A DNA stretch of 64,000 nt, from the NCBI GenBank assembly GCA_022606425.2, contig JAHDVF020000898.1, positions 155,001 to 219,000 on the forward strand, read 5' to 3'. The number at the start of each line of letters is the position of its first letter. Positions within the stretch are counted from its first letter, which is position 1. Below the pieces are notes generated by a model. The model was not told where the DNA came from, did no database searches, and saw nothing but the letters and a program-made list of their open reading frames with translations. The translations under genes were made by a program, and so were the position numbers. This DNA comes from Lepidostoma basale. Its lineage: Eukaryota; Arthropoda; Insecta; Trichoptera; Lepidostomatidae. Positions 47,327 to 60,740 of the stretch are shown here, in pieces.

Positions 47327-48064
47327 TCATTTCAAAAATTTGATTAATACTTTGTGTTTCGAATGCATGGCCGATTAAAGTACATATTTTTGTAATCATT
47401 GCATTCCATTGCATGAACATTTCGCTACTTTTTACGGTCACAAATCAGATATAAAGTAATTCTTAGATTGTAAAATTTTAAACTATCCTTGGCAGGGAGG
47501 ATGCGGGCCAAGTTTTCTATTGTGAAAAATTTCTATGAATCCTTTTGTATGAATATATAGCGTGTCACGCATGACTCAGATTGCTTTGAGACGGCATTTA
47601 CAAGTTTTTATTTTGTTCCCATACTGTTCCACCTTCGTTCCCAATCTCACAGTATTCGTTTATTTTTTCACATTCACTCACTCCATGCGCATAACTTACC
47701 CCGTAAAAATGTGAAATATTCTTCAGGCAATATTTCCAATGCGAACTAATGCATTTTATACAGCAAAATAGGATATTTACAAGAAGAAATAAGAAAAAGG
47801 GAAAAGGGGGATTCTTAATTTAAAGATTTCCTAGCCCCAGATCAGCCTGAGAGATAAATAAAGATAAACATGACGTAGGATTGCCCGAGGGCCATCGGAT
47901 ACAAAAATTGCTTCACTTTCGGAGATATGATCTCTTGGCTTGTTGTAATACGATTACACGGGCCCATATACCTACGTGAGCGGGAGCGGCTGCAGCCTCC
48001 GAACAGCGACAGTATTTTATTGGATCTGTAGGCGATTAAGCTCTATGATTTTTTTAAATAATAA
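47327..48064. other. No gene seen
   Basis: A+T-rich sequence leading into the microsatellite; no ORF or repeat recognised. Confidence 0.5.
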
Positions 48065-49138
<1,074 letters not shown>

Positions 49139-49388
49139 AAATGAACCATCACGTCTTTTCCACGTTGGGGTAGGCAGAGAGGATGGATCGCCACAATGCT
49201 CTGTCCTGGCATACCTCTCGGGCTTCCTCTACACTCATACATCGTACCATGCACGCACGTCGATTATTCCGGCTTCGAATGTGACCGCCTTTTAGTAATT
49301 GATTAATTTGGTCATGCCATGTTTTCCTCGGTCGTCCTTGGCTTCTTTTTACACTCACGCTGCTTGTGTACAACGTTTTAACCATTTA
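49139..49388 (-). mobile_element. RTE-like LINE, divergent 3' copy
   Basis: Minus-strand frame 49149-49385 encodes SQGRPRKTWHDQINQLLKGG, then NNRRACMVRCMSVEEAREVC and ILSAYPNVEKT. Intact frame, but clearly diverged at the DNA level from the 33-kb copy, so another subfamily. Ends at CGTGATGGTTC with no clear microsatellite tail. Confidence 0.85.
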
Positions 49389-51260
49389 ACTTAGATTATT
49401 GTGTTTAATTTTTTTTATCACAACTTTTAGTAACCACGCGAAGAATCTATTTAGTTAATAACAATAACAGCCGAGCCTAAATGGAGTGAACCTACAGATC
49501 GGGTATCTGGTGGACTGTATCCTGACTGGCAGAGCTCCTGCGCGTCAACGGTTATATGATAGCATGCAGCAATCGCTGGGAATGGAAATGGCCGCGCCGT
49601 ATGAATAATTTGTGTATCAAACATTAGTTTTGTTAGCTAAGTGAGCCGCTCACTCCAGCGGGTCACGAGCCGCTCTGGTTGATGGGCTGTTTGCGTAAGA
49701 AATAATATAAATGCGATTAAATAAGCCCCATTTCTGAGGCCATTAGGTAAATCCGACCCGCGGCGGACTGCAGACTGGAGTCGATTAGGCACCTTCTTGG
49801 TGTTGCTTTCATAGAAAAAATGCTAATGATTTCTTCGTTGTTTCTGGCTCGAGCTAGCCTTCTGTTTACTGCGGCCGTATGCTATGTAGCTGGAAACACA
49901 ACAGCGCGGAGTTTCGGAACCCTAATGACGAAACACTCATTCGTCATAAAAAAGATTTTCTACAAAACATATTAAATTAACTTGGCTTTTGTCACTTACT
50001 ATACTTCTGCATGTAGTTCAACATTGTGGAAGTTAGACAAAGTGAGAAGTGTATAATAGTTAAGAGAGACCTAGGAATAAACATTCGTTAAGAATAAATG
50101 TATATTATATATCGACTGTGAGTAATTTTTTTACCTCTTCTTTTGCGTGGGAGCAGCAGAATGAACATATTCCAAATATTTATTCAGTAAGCTATTTTCA
50201 GACTGTGAATATGATTGAAGTAAAAATATTTTTTTTCTTCTCATTTTCGCAATCATATAATGTGGATCCATATTATTATTATTTTTTGAAAAATATTCTA
50301 TTCCCAATACAGTTAATAACAATATGATACTCATCCTTCTTCAATTTACATAAAAATACACTGAAGAAAGATGGGTAACGAACCATGTTTGTATAAGGTA
50401 GAATAGTGTAATAAAAATGCAATGTTTTTCCAAAGTCATTCAAAAAAAATACCAATTATTGGAAATGATGTTGAGTTCGACAGTGAATATTTAATTTTGT
50501 CAATAAGGCTTTCGTGCTCTTCAGAAACTCTTTTAAAACATTAATACTTCATTTAAAATAAAGAAAATGTTGATAAACACAATTATACCAATGAAAATAT
50601 TAATTATTCCCGATGAAAAGAACAGCATTTTTAATATAATAAATCAGGTCGTTAACTCTTTATGACATCGTGATATTGTATTAAAGGGATAATGGGATTT
50701 CCCGACAGTCCCGTTCTCTCCGTTCAGATGTGATAGATTAGATATCACCACGCGAGAACACATGTCCGTGCGTCAAGCAAACCTCTTGTCTACATTCGAT
50801 TAGTTCGCCTTCCGAAGCGCGGGTGGTGTGTTACCTAGCTAAAAAAATCAGAAGAAAGGAAAAGGGAAAAGGAACTGACTAGTATGGATTTAGCAGCACA
50901 GGAACACCGCATGGAACATTTTTAAAACTGTAAGTATGAATCATCGATTACCTTATAAACGAGATGATGCGAGATCAATAACTCCTAGGTGTCCATTTGT
51001 TTTGACATCGATTTACTCAAATAATCCAAAGTCGAGTGAAAACAACTACTTTATTCAGATTTTAGCTTGGCAGCAAAAGTTTGGTTGCTTCTTACCATAC
51101 TTATTTTGTAAGCACTGTGAGAACTTCTTTGATTCCTTGGATGGTCTTGATATTCTATTCCATTCCATTTTTTCAAATTGCCTTAGATTCCCTTTTAATT
51201 ATTTTTTCGACTATTGAGTTTATTTTACACGACATTTTTTCAAGGTTAATAAAAGAGTTA
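49389..51260. other. No gene seen; GC-rich island at 49490-49800
   Basis: GC-rich block with GAATAATTTGTG and CGACCCGCGGCGG words. Frames at 50118-50334 and 50936-51278 carry no recognised domain. Confidence 0.4.
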
Positions 51261-51261
51261 A

Positions 51262-51315
51262 CATCGCTCGCCCGATGATGAAGGTGTAAAGCCTTCGAAA
51301 CATGTCGAGAAATTA
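51262..51315 (+). ncRNA. Best hammerhead-like motif
   Basis: Order on the plus strand: stem I 5' strand CTCG (51267-51270), CCCGATGAT, stem II GAAGG (51280-51284), loop TGTAAAG, CCTTC (51292-51296), GAAA, palindromic CATG, then TC and stem I 3' strand CGAG (51306-51309). All three hammerhead helices can be drawn, with a GUC triplet before the predicted cut. The first core box is not a perfect CUGANGA (CCGATGA, with one extra base before the stem), and a two-base-loop helix III is only stable as a dimer. It may be a Penelope-type ribozyme relic. Confidence 0.4.
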
Positions 51316-51385
51316 AACTCAAAAATGGAAAAAACAGTGTTAGAATTCATGAAAAATTCATCATTATAAAATGCATATTCTTAAA

Positions 51386-51775
51386 TGGAACAAAATCCTC
51401 CGCAGAATCGTCGGTACCAAAAAGGATGGTCAAATGTAGAGAAGAAGATACAACACAGAGATCTACGATCTTTACCAAGACGTCAGCGTGGTCAAGTTTA
51501 TAAAGATTAACAGACTGCGCTGGCTAGGGCACTTGCACCGCATGGAGGATGTTATCTGACAATCCAGTAGGGCTCCCCAAAAGAGTGTTATCTGACAATC
51601 CAGTAGGGCGAAGAAGGGTCGGCAGGTCGAGACTGCGATGGTTGGATGGTGCCGTGGCTGTCGAGTCCTGGAGCAGCAAGGCTGGGAGGTGGCGGCCAAA
51701 GACAGGACGGGATGGAGACGTTTCTTGGAGGAGGCTAAGACTAACCGAAGGTTGTAACGTCGAAGAAGAAGAAAT
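51386..51775 (+). mobile_element. Second LINE group, C-terminal fragment with GAA tail
   Basis: Plus-strand translation gives ILRRIVGTKKDGQ, a stop, RRRYNTEIYDLYQDVSVVKF, INRLRWLGHLHRME, then RRVGRSRLRWLDGAV and KDRTGWRRFLEEAK, all typical of a LINE C-terminus. It ends AACGTCGAAGAAGAAGAAATG. A 24-bp segment (TGTTATCTGACAATCCAGTA and four more bases) is repeated with a 36-bp period at 51550-51609. 5'-truncated; no RT motifs. Confidence 0.8.
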
Positions 51776-52479
51776 GTAGTATAATATTGGTGACCAGGGT
51801 CGGATTTAACTCGTATGCAAGCGGCGGGAAACGGATTTTTTTTTATTAGTACTATGATTATTTTTATATCGAATCTCAATCAAAAACGAAAATGTTTTTT
51901 GGAACAAAAAATTAAAATTAGTTAACAATATATACTTATTAATATTAAAACATACACTTAAAATCTCGTATATTTTGTTAACATGCTCTTAATTTAATAT
52001 TTACATTTCCTTTGAATCCACAATATACGCACAAGCTGTTGTATAATTTTGATTCGAGCATTGATCACATTCTTTGCTCGCCGGTTTTGACAATGTATAT
52101 TTCTTCGTCAGGAAAATCAATAAAATTTACGATTATGAGATAGTATGGAACGGTGCCAAAATTGATCTAAGGTTCAAATGGAAGAAATCATATTTAGTTT
52201 TTTGTAATAATGAATGAACACTAAGTGAAACGATGGTGACACATTTTGTTTTGAATGTATATAAATACTTGTAGACGAATACTGGATTTTACCCATTGTG
52301 GGTTTATCATTTTTAAGGATTAATTGTATCTCAATAGATATGAAGATGTAAATTGTTTTGGAAACAGAAAATGGTGGTCGAGGCGTTTACAGGACTTATG
52401 ACCTGTCATTGGTTGGGTTAAGCGATCGCTTTATGTAAAAATTTATGTAAGAAGGGCGGAATGGGGAATGTTGTAACTC
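51776..52479. other. No gene seen
   Basis: A+T-rich sequence; nothing recognised. Confidence 0.5.
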
Positions 52480-52975
52480 ACTTACCATCATGCCGTCTCC
52501 CCGAAGAAATAGGCCGAAAGAATAGACTGCCACACTGCTCTTTCCTGATATACTTCTCTCGATTCCTCAACATTTGTACATTGTGTCATTCACGCACGTT
52601 TATTTCTCCGACTCCTTACGTGGCCGAAATTCAATATTTGATTTATTTGATCGTGCCACTTTCGTTGGTTTTCTTCTATTTTTAGTTCTGTTTACATCGT
52701 TAGCATACCTATCCTTTTTTACCATTCTGTCTTCATTCATTCTTTCCATGTCTTCATTCATTTCAACTCCTTTCATTTTGTTCATAACACTCTCATTCGC
52801 ATTGAATTCACCTCTTATATTTTCGTTCAACACTTTACTTGTCTCAAAGATCTTATTTCTATTATATTTATTATACTTTCATCCTTCTTTTGCCGATTCC
52901 ATACTCAATTTTCATACAAATGGTCTGTATAAGAACACAATAGTGCACTTCCATTTTGGATAGGATATGAAAGAA
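52480..52975 (-). mobile_element. RTE-like LINE, decayed copy
   Basis: Minus-strand matches from the thumb region to the 3' end, with several deletions: KMEVHYCVL-like start, VLNENIRGEFNANESVMNKM, DMERMNEDRMVKKDRYANDV, then the terminal CGGGGAGACGGCATGATGG and a short GTAAGT tail. Multiple frame breaks. Confidence 0.8.
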
Positions 52976-53045
52976 GATAAAACTAACATATACGTACACC
53001 ACTAACATAGGTACTTGTACCTGTATGTTCATTAACAACACGTGG

Positions 53046-53280
53046 GTTCGTCATTCTTCTTCTTAAAGTGCCCTGTCATTTCCCCCCGACGTTGGCGATC
53101 ACTCTGGTAAACTCTTCCTTATCCTGCGCTGTCCGAAATAGCTCCTCCACAGTTCTGATTCCCGTCCATTCCCTCACATTGCGCAGCCAGGATATCTGCC
53201 TTCTCCCTGCCCCCCTGCGGCCGTCTATTTTTCCCTTCAATATTAGATGCAGCAGACGATTCATCTTTCTTCTTGATTAA
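53046..53280 (-). mobile_element. Second LINE group, C-terminal fragment with GAA tail
   Basis: Frame 53076-53264 reads GRRGAGRRQISWLRNVREWT, then VEELFRTAQDKEEFTRVIAN, a widespread LINE ORF2 ending. The tail GGCACTTTAAGAAGAAGAAT follows. Frame intact over 62 codons; 5'-truncated. A distinct lineage from the fragments at 41.4 and 51.4 kb but with the same tail type. Confidence 0.78.
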
Positions 53281-54945
53281 TGTTCAAGTAATTTGAGGTT
53301 CGTCATTAACAAAACTAAAATACACGTTTTTTGGATAGGCTGTGAAAGGTGATAAAACTAACATACGTTCACCACCAACATAGATACCTACCTATTATAT
53401 TATATTCATCATTAACAAAACTATAATATACGTTGTATGGAAACAATCGCTAGACAAATGGAATGCTACTCAATTGGATGCGGCTTCTCAGAAAGTGAAT
53501 TTTTATTATTCTTGTCATATCCAGCGGAAATAAACAGGGATCAAAGAATGAACAAATGGAAAATAACCCAAGCAAGCAGAGTGAAATGAAGCATTTTTTT
53601 ATAAATATTGCTTTCTGAAATCATTCTGTGTCCACAGAGAATGTAAATCATATTGTGGAATATTCGTATCCTTAAACGTTAAAGAATTTCGTGATTGGAA
53701 ATATTGTTTCACAAACCATGAAATCAAGAATGTTAAAGGATTTTTCTTGTGCTCCGAATATGAATTTGGTAAAGTAGAAGATAGTTGAATGGAATATAAA
53801 CAGAAAATACTTCCAGCGCTTTAGACAGAACCAGACCTTTACCCAGCGGGCGCAGAATTTCTTTCTCTGCGTAACGACTCGTTTAATTCGTCTTGATCCG
53901 CGAGGAGGCCAAAGGACGAAGTTAGCACCAAGCAGAGAACACGCCGTGCCTACCGGTTAATATTCGCAAACTGATTTGATTTCGAATTAACTTGATATAC
54001 CACACATGGCAAGCTTTTCCACCACGGAAATGTAATATTTATTTAGACAGCTGAATACATAGTAGAACACATAATAAGAGCCTGTTAAGGATTCAAGATT
54101 ATTATAAGCTGATCTCTGAGAACGTTATTAAGAAGATTTTACTCAAAATATTATTATTTAACAAGGAACCGTTTAAAACTTTGCATGAATAAATCTTCCT
54201 GAAATTCAGACGAAAATAAAAACACTGTTCATAAAATGGGACCCTATTCTCTTTCCTCTTTTGCCTCCCGAGGAGTTTTGCCAAAATCGTATTTAAGTGA
54301 AACTCCTTACCATTGTGCTCTATGTTACCTGTAAGCCGATTTCAAAACCATTAAACGTTTTTTGAATAATCTATTGAACATTATTGTTTTTAATATATTT
54401 TCCAGAAAAAATGTTGAGTGTACCTACTCGCGTGTACTATATACGAAATAAATATTACCAAAGAGCTCTTAGAATCTTTCACCACGTAATATGACTTGAA
54501 ACATGAGTTCAGTGGTTTGGGTTATTTGTGAATACTCTTTGTAAAGGAGTTTTTCGCTTTTAATTTTCTATACGTAGGTATACTTTAAAGTATGTACGAG
54601 TATACAAACATAAATTGTCTTATTATTACTTTCACGCTAGTTTAAACGTGAACCTGTAGAACCGCAAACACTGCCATTATTCTAGTGTGTATGTTTATTC
54701 GTCAGTCTTACCGCGGTCGCTTGGTTCCAAACTTTTCCAATTTACGGCTCCGTTCAAGGATTCTGTTAACAAATTTGTGAAATCATTAAAAAGTTTAATA
54801 ATATTTAAAAGCTTTTCATATGTCTAGTTAGTAATGAATTAGTAAAAGCTCCACATTCGGACAATTGTAATTGGCAGGCAATGATATTACGCGTGTCGGG
54901 ATAATTCACGCTGTATTCATACATGCATTATTCAGCCTTCCTCAG
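53281..54945. other. No gene seen
   Basis: The sequence CTAACATA..TACACCAC..AACATAG at about 52984 and 53358 is repeated on either side of the LINE fragment at 53046-53280, in company with TGGATAGG: a local direct duplication of about 70 bases. Otherwise A+T-rich without features. Confidence 0.45.
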
Positions 54946-55005
54946 TTAGGTCCATTAGTATTGAACAAACCCGGCGGAATGGACATCCGATATTCAATTA
55001 TTTCG
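54946..55005 (+). other. Candidate small exon (60 nt)
   Basis: CATTATTCAGCCTTCCTCAG, a reasonable acceptor, precedes 60 nt ending TTTCG and then GTAAGTGG, a strong donor. Two frames are open; one reads LGPLVLNKPGGMDIRYSIIS. No family is recognised and chance cannot be excluded. Confidence 0.22.
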
Positions 55006-58000
55006 GTAAGTGGATTCCGGCCCCGACATAAAGGATTAAAGACAAAAGGTTCGGCGGTGCTCCTAACACTATTAGAGCCCTTATTTCTGGTTATGTGTGA
55101 AGGCCCTTTGTAAGATTTCCTAACTTATTTTCTCCTTCGTGAACGAATACGTTACTTTCTTCCCCCAGCAGGTTAGACGTGCCGATATTTTAAAACAAAT
55201 TCATCTAATATAACCGTTCATTAGGTTAAAAGTATTAACGCTTTAAATAGGGCAATATAAGGAAAGTTTTTATATTGTCCTGCTGAAGCTTTGGTACAAG
55301 CAGAACTAGTTGGCTTCAAATATAATTCCCAATCTGTGCTTAAGTACAAAGTATTTTAATATTGTATTTATACATTTAAGATGTCTAACCACGAAGTGAG
55401 AGCTTCCTCTTGAGAATCCTATCAATATTTAAGTTGGCGGCAACCTGCTTCGAGATCACAAGTAGGTACTAATTTTATCACTTGGAATAATTTTAATTTA
55501 AATTTTGTATGTTTTTAATTACGGTGACATTTTTTTCTACGCAAACCAGTGCGTCAGATAAAAAATAAACTCTTCGTCTTCAAAATTGAAACGTAATTCT
55601 AGGTTTGTAAACATGAGCAACTTCGTGAATGATTTTGCCATAAAAAATACGCGGCACTGGAACATGCGCTTTGATACGGGCATGCGTGTATGATGAATAG
55701 TGTATGTAATGTACAGTAAATTAGTAAAAGTCAGTGGCCATTGTTACTGTGGGCATCCCGGATATCTACCAGATACAAGAAAAAACCTGACGGGGCTTAT
55801 TGATCGCTTTATTCTGAATGGCACTATCAAAAACCGTCCCGGCAAATATGATTCGAGAAGCACGAATCATATTTGTAATCTTATATTCGAGGTCAAAATA
55901 TCAGCGTTCTGAATCTGTTCTTCAGCTGCGTTCCATAACGTTTTATTGTTTTACATTCCTCCCTCTCATACTCGTACCATCTTTCCTTATTCGATGATTT
56001 GTGTCTAATATATTATCGTTATTTATTTGTGTCCAACGTATTATTATTATTATTATTATTACTAACGTATTTTTAAGCTAAAACAATAAAATTCTGATAT
56101 TGTTGGTGAAAGATTCTTCAGTATGTGTATATTACACGCGTTATTACCCGAATTGAGTTCGAATTAAACGTTTTAATAAGTAACATCACGCATCATGTGG
56201 CGTAATGTGTATTACGTATTGACGGATGTATTGTGATCCATTTATTTCAGTTCTATTAAACTTTATTAATAGTTGTTATTTAAAAAAAATAAGCGCATTA
56301 CTCTGTGGAGTGAACACATTAGAGTTAGATGGGACGAACACGTGTAGGTCTGCTAGAGTTATAAAACGGCGCGGCGCCAAGGAGACGACCCGCCGATATC
56401 TGTTTCAACAAGAGATTTTTTCGAATCGGATATTATACCTGTGCAAAAGGAAAATATATCGCAGCAGCGCGTTATAGCGCGACAAAGAAAATGTATAAAA
56501 GTCCCATAAAAGAGTATTGTTATCTTTGGGAAAACATGAAAATGCTGCACGAACGTAACGGATAAATCGGGGTTAACTTCAACGAGATGTTCATGTAAAG
56601 GTAGTGTAATAAAAAGTGAAATTAATAATGATGTCAAGTCGTGGGCTAATATCATATCATCGGTATTAATACACACTTCATATAATATTATGCTCGCACT
56701 GTTATTGCACACATTACAAAGGAATTTGTCAGTTGTTTGAATTATTTATAGACATAACTAATTTCGATAATTCCATATCCGTAATTAAACTGAAAAGTGA
56801 ATTTATGCGTTACTAAGAATATTAAATACAGACAAATTCCATTTAAATTGAGGTTCGTGTAACTCTAAATCTAAAAATATTTGGTCCCAACCTCTAATTA
56901 AATACGTTTGGAAGCCGGCATTCTGCCTCCCGTTGGATCTAAAAGCGAACACGTTAATAAATCTCTTTTAAAGGAATTTGAGAATCTGTACGGATAACAC
57001 ATATTTGACCGGCCTTTACATAATATAATATGTAACAAAGGATTCTAACACCCGCCCGCAGCGCGGGCCAAATTAATTAAAAATAACACTCTTTCTCTCA
57101 CTTTCATCATCCTTCACTCCACCTAATGATAATATTTAGCCCGGAACCCGGGTCTTGGCCGATTGTCGTTTTATTACAAATATAAATAACAATAAATCCA
57201 CCACACCATCCTCCCATTCTGCCATTCCATTTTTTAAATCTCTAACATCGTTGGCAAATGATATCGCTGTATTTTTATTTTTCAGGTGCATGTATTAACA
57301 CACCTACAGTGTATCTTGAAGTGGTTCTGTCCGCTCAACTTCAAGCCCACTGTATCGCGTATTCCTTTAGATAAAAGCGCGAACTCGAAGCTCAGCACGA
57401 ACGTTTAATGTATTTCTTTGGGAGCTTTGCAATGAACTATTCCGTGAGAGTCGAATGTTTTTCAAAGCTTTTACGTTTCTATATATCGAAATTAGATCCG
57501 CCATTCCGCTGTGAAATATCCCGTTGATGCTATCTAGACTGCAATACTAGATGTTATACATATGATAGATGTTTTATGATAAATTATTATTAGAAATATC
57601 TGCACTGTCGTTGGATTAACTTAAAGTTGACCGCCGTGTTACGCGAAGGAATATTGCACCCGGCTAACAGTTCCGCCCCTTGCGACATGAAACTAGGATT
57701 TCCTTTGTGAGATTTTTCTTTGAATATTTTGTATTGATACGGAGATTTCTTTATTTCGAACTTTTTCGTTCAGCACTTTCTAACTTCCTCTTAGTTGGTT
57801 AGTCGATTTGGGTTGGTATTTCTATAATTTTCCCACAAAGTCATTATGTTAGTGCTTTCAATATACACTCGTTTATTAAATCTTCCTAAAATTCATAAGA
57901 TCTATTGCAGATGATGATATAGTTAAACCGGAACTAACGTAATTAATCAACGATTAATTGGATTCGTTCCCTTTTAGTTTAAAATAACAAAAGGCTCTAT

Positions 58001-58306
58001 TATTTTGATAAAATATTTTACGAAACTCCTCTGTTTCTCCGACGTAACCTTCGATAAACAAACCGAAAATATTAGTCACTCCGTGTTCTAATAGCCGATC
58101 ACGTTGAACTCTTTGGAAAGAACATTAAATATTCATCGCGGGTGTCACCCGGAGAGTACAAAATCACATTCACCGCCGGGATTGGGATACCATCAAACAG
58201 CGCCTCTTCTGGGACGTTGTATCCCCGAAGTCATCACCCGTTCGGTTGGATTCAGATCACACCCATCTATCGCCACTTTCGAGAATATACGTAGCGTTCG
58301 TTTCAG
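55006..58306. other. No gene seen; short trinucleotide repeat
   Basis: A short (ATT)n run at about 56040-56062. GC-rich patch at 57050-57160, next to TTTATTACAAATATAAATAAC. Frames at 54871-55113, 55700-55912, 56226-56477 and 56359-56712 have no recognised domain. Confidence 0.4.
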
Positions 58307-58371
58307 GTGAGATTTCCATTTCTCCCCGAGAAGCGTCCCGTTCGATGACGTGTCTGCATATTACCGTGTCG
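58307..58371 (+). other. Candidate small exon (65 nt)
   Basis: TTCGTTTCAG is followed by 65 nt and GTGAGTGGG. Only one frame is open (EISISPREASRSMTCLHITVS after two bases). GC-rich surroundings (58080-58440). Weak evidence, of the same kind as at 4075, 25091 and 54946; the four do not share one consistent reading phase. Confidence 0.22.
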
Positions 58372-60249
58372 GTGAGTGGGCGCCGAGAGACACGGGGATA
58401 GAGACTTGCACGCGCCCGGTGCCATGAATGTGAAGGGCGAATTTAAGCATAAATTGACAAGGAAATAATGTACAATTACCATTTTTCTTGAAACAATATT
58501 AAAACTCAAATTCTGGTTGCATTACAAACCACACGTAAAATTACTTAAACCACGTTATACTGTTTTATATAAGGATTACACAATTACACAATTACTAGTT
58601 CGATTGAGGTAAATTACAAGAAATCCGAAGATCCCAAATATACCGATTATGCCGTGTTTAGATATTACATCGTTGATTCTGAAATGTATTATAATAACAA
58701 TATTATTGATCAAAAAGTAATGAAAAGTGCAAATATCGCCCTTCATCGTCAAATATAAGAAAAATCACGCTGTATTACGTACAACATAATAAATCAATTG
58801 AATTGTATTCTTCAACTCATTATCTTAAATTACATACAAATAAATATTGTCTTCAAACGATAACATCTAAAACAGCTTTCTTAGCCCAAAGAGCTAAATT
58901 CTTGAAAACATTCTGAGAGGTATTAATATTTACTGGTTATATAGACTTCGCCCCTTATAAACCAGCGGCCTCATATCACGACCGTCACTCAGCCCCTTGT
59001 TTACCAAGGCGCCTCACGTCATCTTGCACCTCGCCGCGCTCCTCCGCACCCTACACCCCCCTTTCGTTGTCAGCCCTCCGTCGCTGGTAACCACCCTTAT
59101 TTATTATGTTCAGAGTACCGCACGCATTATCTGTGTATTCGCAGTTTTTACGGTTTCGTCAAATGTAATCTATATTCTAAAGAAAAAAATTATCACTCCG
59201 GTTGAAATCAGTTCTCTGTTTGTTAGGCATGAATTTTGTTTTATTGTTGAAAATGAATACATTACCAAGGTACCGCAAGAGTCTCTTATTAATGTGGATT
59301 AAAATATAATAGTAATTTCATGGAATTTCAAATTATGTTTGCAAACATATTTTTATTATATCGAATTATTGGAATGTTTTTTGATGCTTTGTTTATCATC
59401 GGAATTGCTCATGCAAAGCAATACATTGAATTAATCTTAAAGAACATCAGCTCGGTCCGCAATCCATTGGATGTGGCGTGTTCCACTCTGGACATGACCC
59501 ATGCCCTTCCGCATAAAAATAGTTTTTAAAAAAATTTCCTTCCTTAATAACTTCCTGTTTCGAAACAATTAAATCTTAATTTTTAATACCTTCAAAACAT
59601 GTTGAGTATGCGAAAATAGGATAAACAATTTTTTATTTCATAAAGAAAAATGGATTTCCATATCGCGAACTCTTTAAGAATATTGAATAAAAATAGTAAG
59701 ATGTTCTTTATTAAAAAAATAAATTGAGTATCATAACTTACTGTAATTCAATGTTTTATGAATATTGTAAAAACATATTCTTCCAATATCTCTAGTAGAT
59801 GCTTGATAAAGAAATCGGCCTCCTCCACCTCCTCCTGTCCCTGGCCATCTCTCTCCATTCTCCAGAGATCCCTCTCTGTGCGTGTGCGTACTGAGTGTGT
59901 GTACGAGGGCTGTACACGCAAGGCGCAAGTGAGAGTGAAGCAGTGTGAAAAGCCCGGCATGTGTCCGGCCCTCGCGCGAACAGTGTAATCCCCGGATGAT
60001 GGGATTGACTTTTTCAACCGCATTGGCCCCTGGTTCCCTCTGTAAGGGCTTACCGTGGTAAACGATTCGGGCTATAGCGTAACCCAGATCCCGCGAGCCC
60101 TGGCCTAGGGTGATCTATAAAATAGTTCAGAATTATAAACTATACATAACATATTTAGTGAGAGGGCTGCACCTGACGTATGCACCTAAATTCTTTGAAT
60201 TGTGTTTCAATTTGACAACTGCCTATTTTAACTGACCGAATGGTCGGTA
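58372..60249. other. No gene seen; GC-rich blocks
   Basis: GC-rich stretches at 58980-59090 and 59815-60115; the latter contains CTCCTCCACCTCCTCC and TGTGCGTGTGCG tracts and overlapping open frames on both strands, none with a recognised domain. It could be a promoter-like or 5' UTR-like region, without proof. Confidence 0.4.
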
Positions 60250-60252
60250 GCT

Positions 60253-60438
60253 TTAGAAAAATTCTAAGATCAAATTATTTTCAAAACTTATTTGACGCTC
60301 CACGGCTTTAAAAACTTTTTGTATGTCAATCAAAATAGCAGATGCGTATTTTTTTTTTAAATCTGTATAGTCTACATTGCGATCAGTTAAGTCTTCTGCG
60401 ATCGGTAGATTGACTGTGTCAAAACGCTGTCCTAGCAC
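60253..60438 (-). mobile_element. Jockey-like reverse transcriptase scrap
   Basis: A 61-codon minus-strand frame contains FDTVNLPIAEDL followed about 20 residues later by ASAILIDIQKVFKAVERQ, resembling the HSTV...EDI and FLDIxKAFDxVW (motif A) blocks of Jockey-type LINEs. The second Asp position of motif A is changed (VFKAV). Short and degenerate. Confidence 0.5.
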
Positions 60439-60740
60439 AAACTTTGTGCGACCGAGCCTTCGCGGTAGCCGGCCTTTCAGCCTGGAACAATCTTCCAGGA
60501 AACCTTAAGCTCATTAAGAATCAGTCAGAGTTTAGATCGAGACTCAAAACGCACCTTTTCAAATTATCCTTTCCCAATAAGAAGGGTTGCTCGACTAAGT
60601 TAGGTGCAGCCCTCATTCTAAATATGTGTATTTTTAACTAGTTCATAAAATGGAACATTTTCTACAGCGCCCTTGAGATGAGTAATTCATAAAAATGGCG
60701 CTCTATAAATTATCCAATTTATTATTATTATAATGTTGTA
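60431..60740 (+). mobile_element. CR1/L2-type LINE 3' end
   Basis: The plus strand encodes CDRAFAVAGLSAWNNLPGNL, then FRSRLKTHLFKLSF, the highly conserved C-terminus of CR1/L2/Rex1-type LINEs (DRAFSVAAPxLWNSLP...FKxxLKTxLF). About 60 codons in frame, then a short 3' UTR ending GGCGCTCTATAAATTA and a TTATTATTATTAT tail, again as in this clade. 5'-truncated directly against the minus-strand Jockey-like scrap. Confidence 0.82.

Noticed and set aside
59731..60023. Overlapping ORFs on both strands in a GC-rich block
   Set aside because: Three competing frames in a skewed-composition stretch; none has a domain.
60010..60115. GC-rich stretch considered as an rRNA or tRNA piece
   Set aside because: No match to any conserved rRNA segment I know and no cloverleaf could be drawn.
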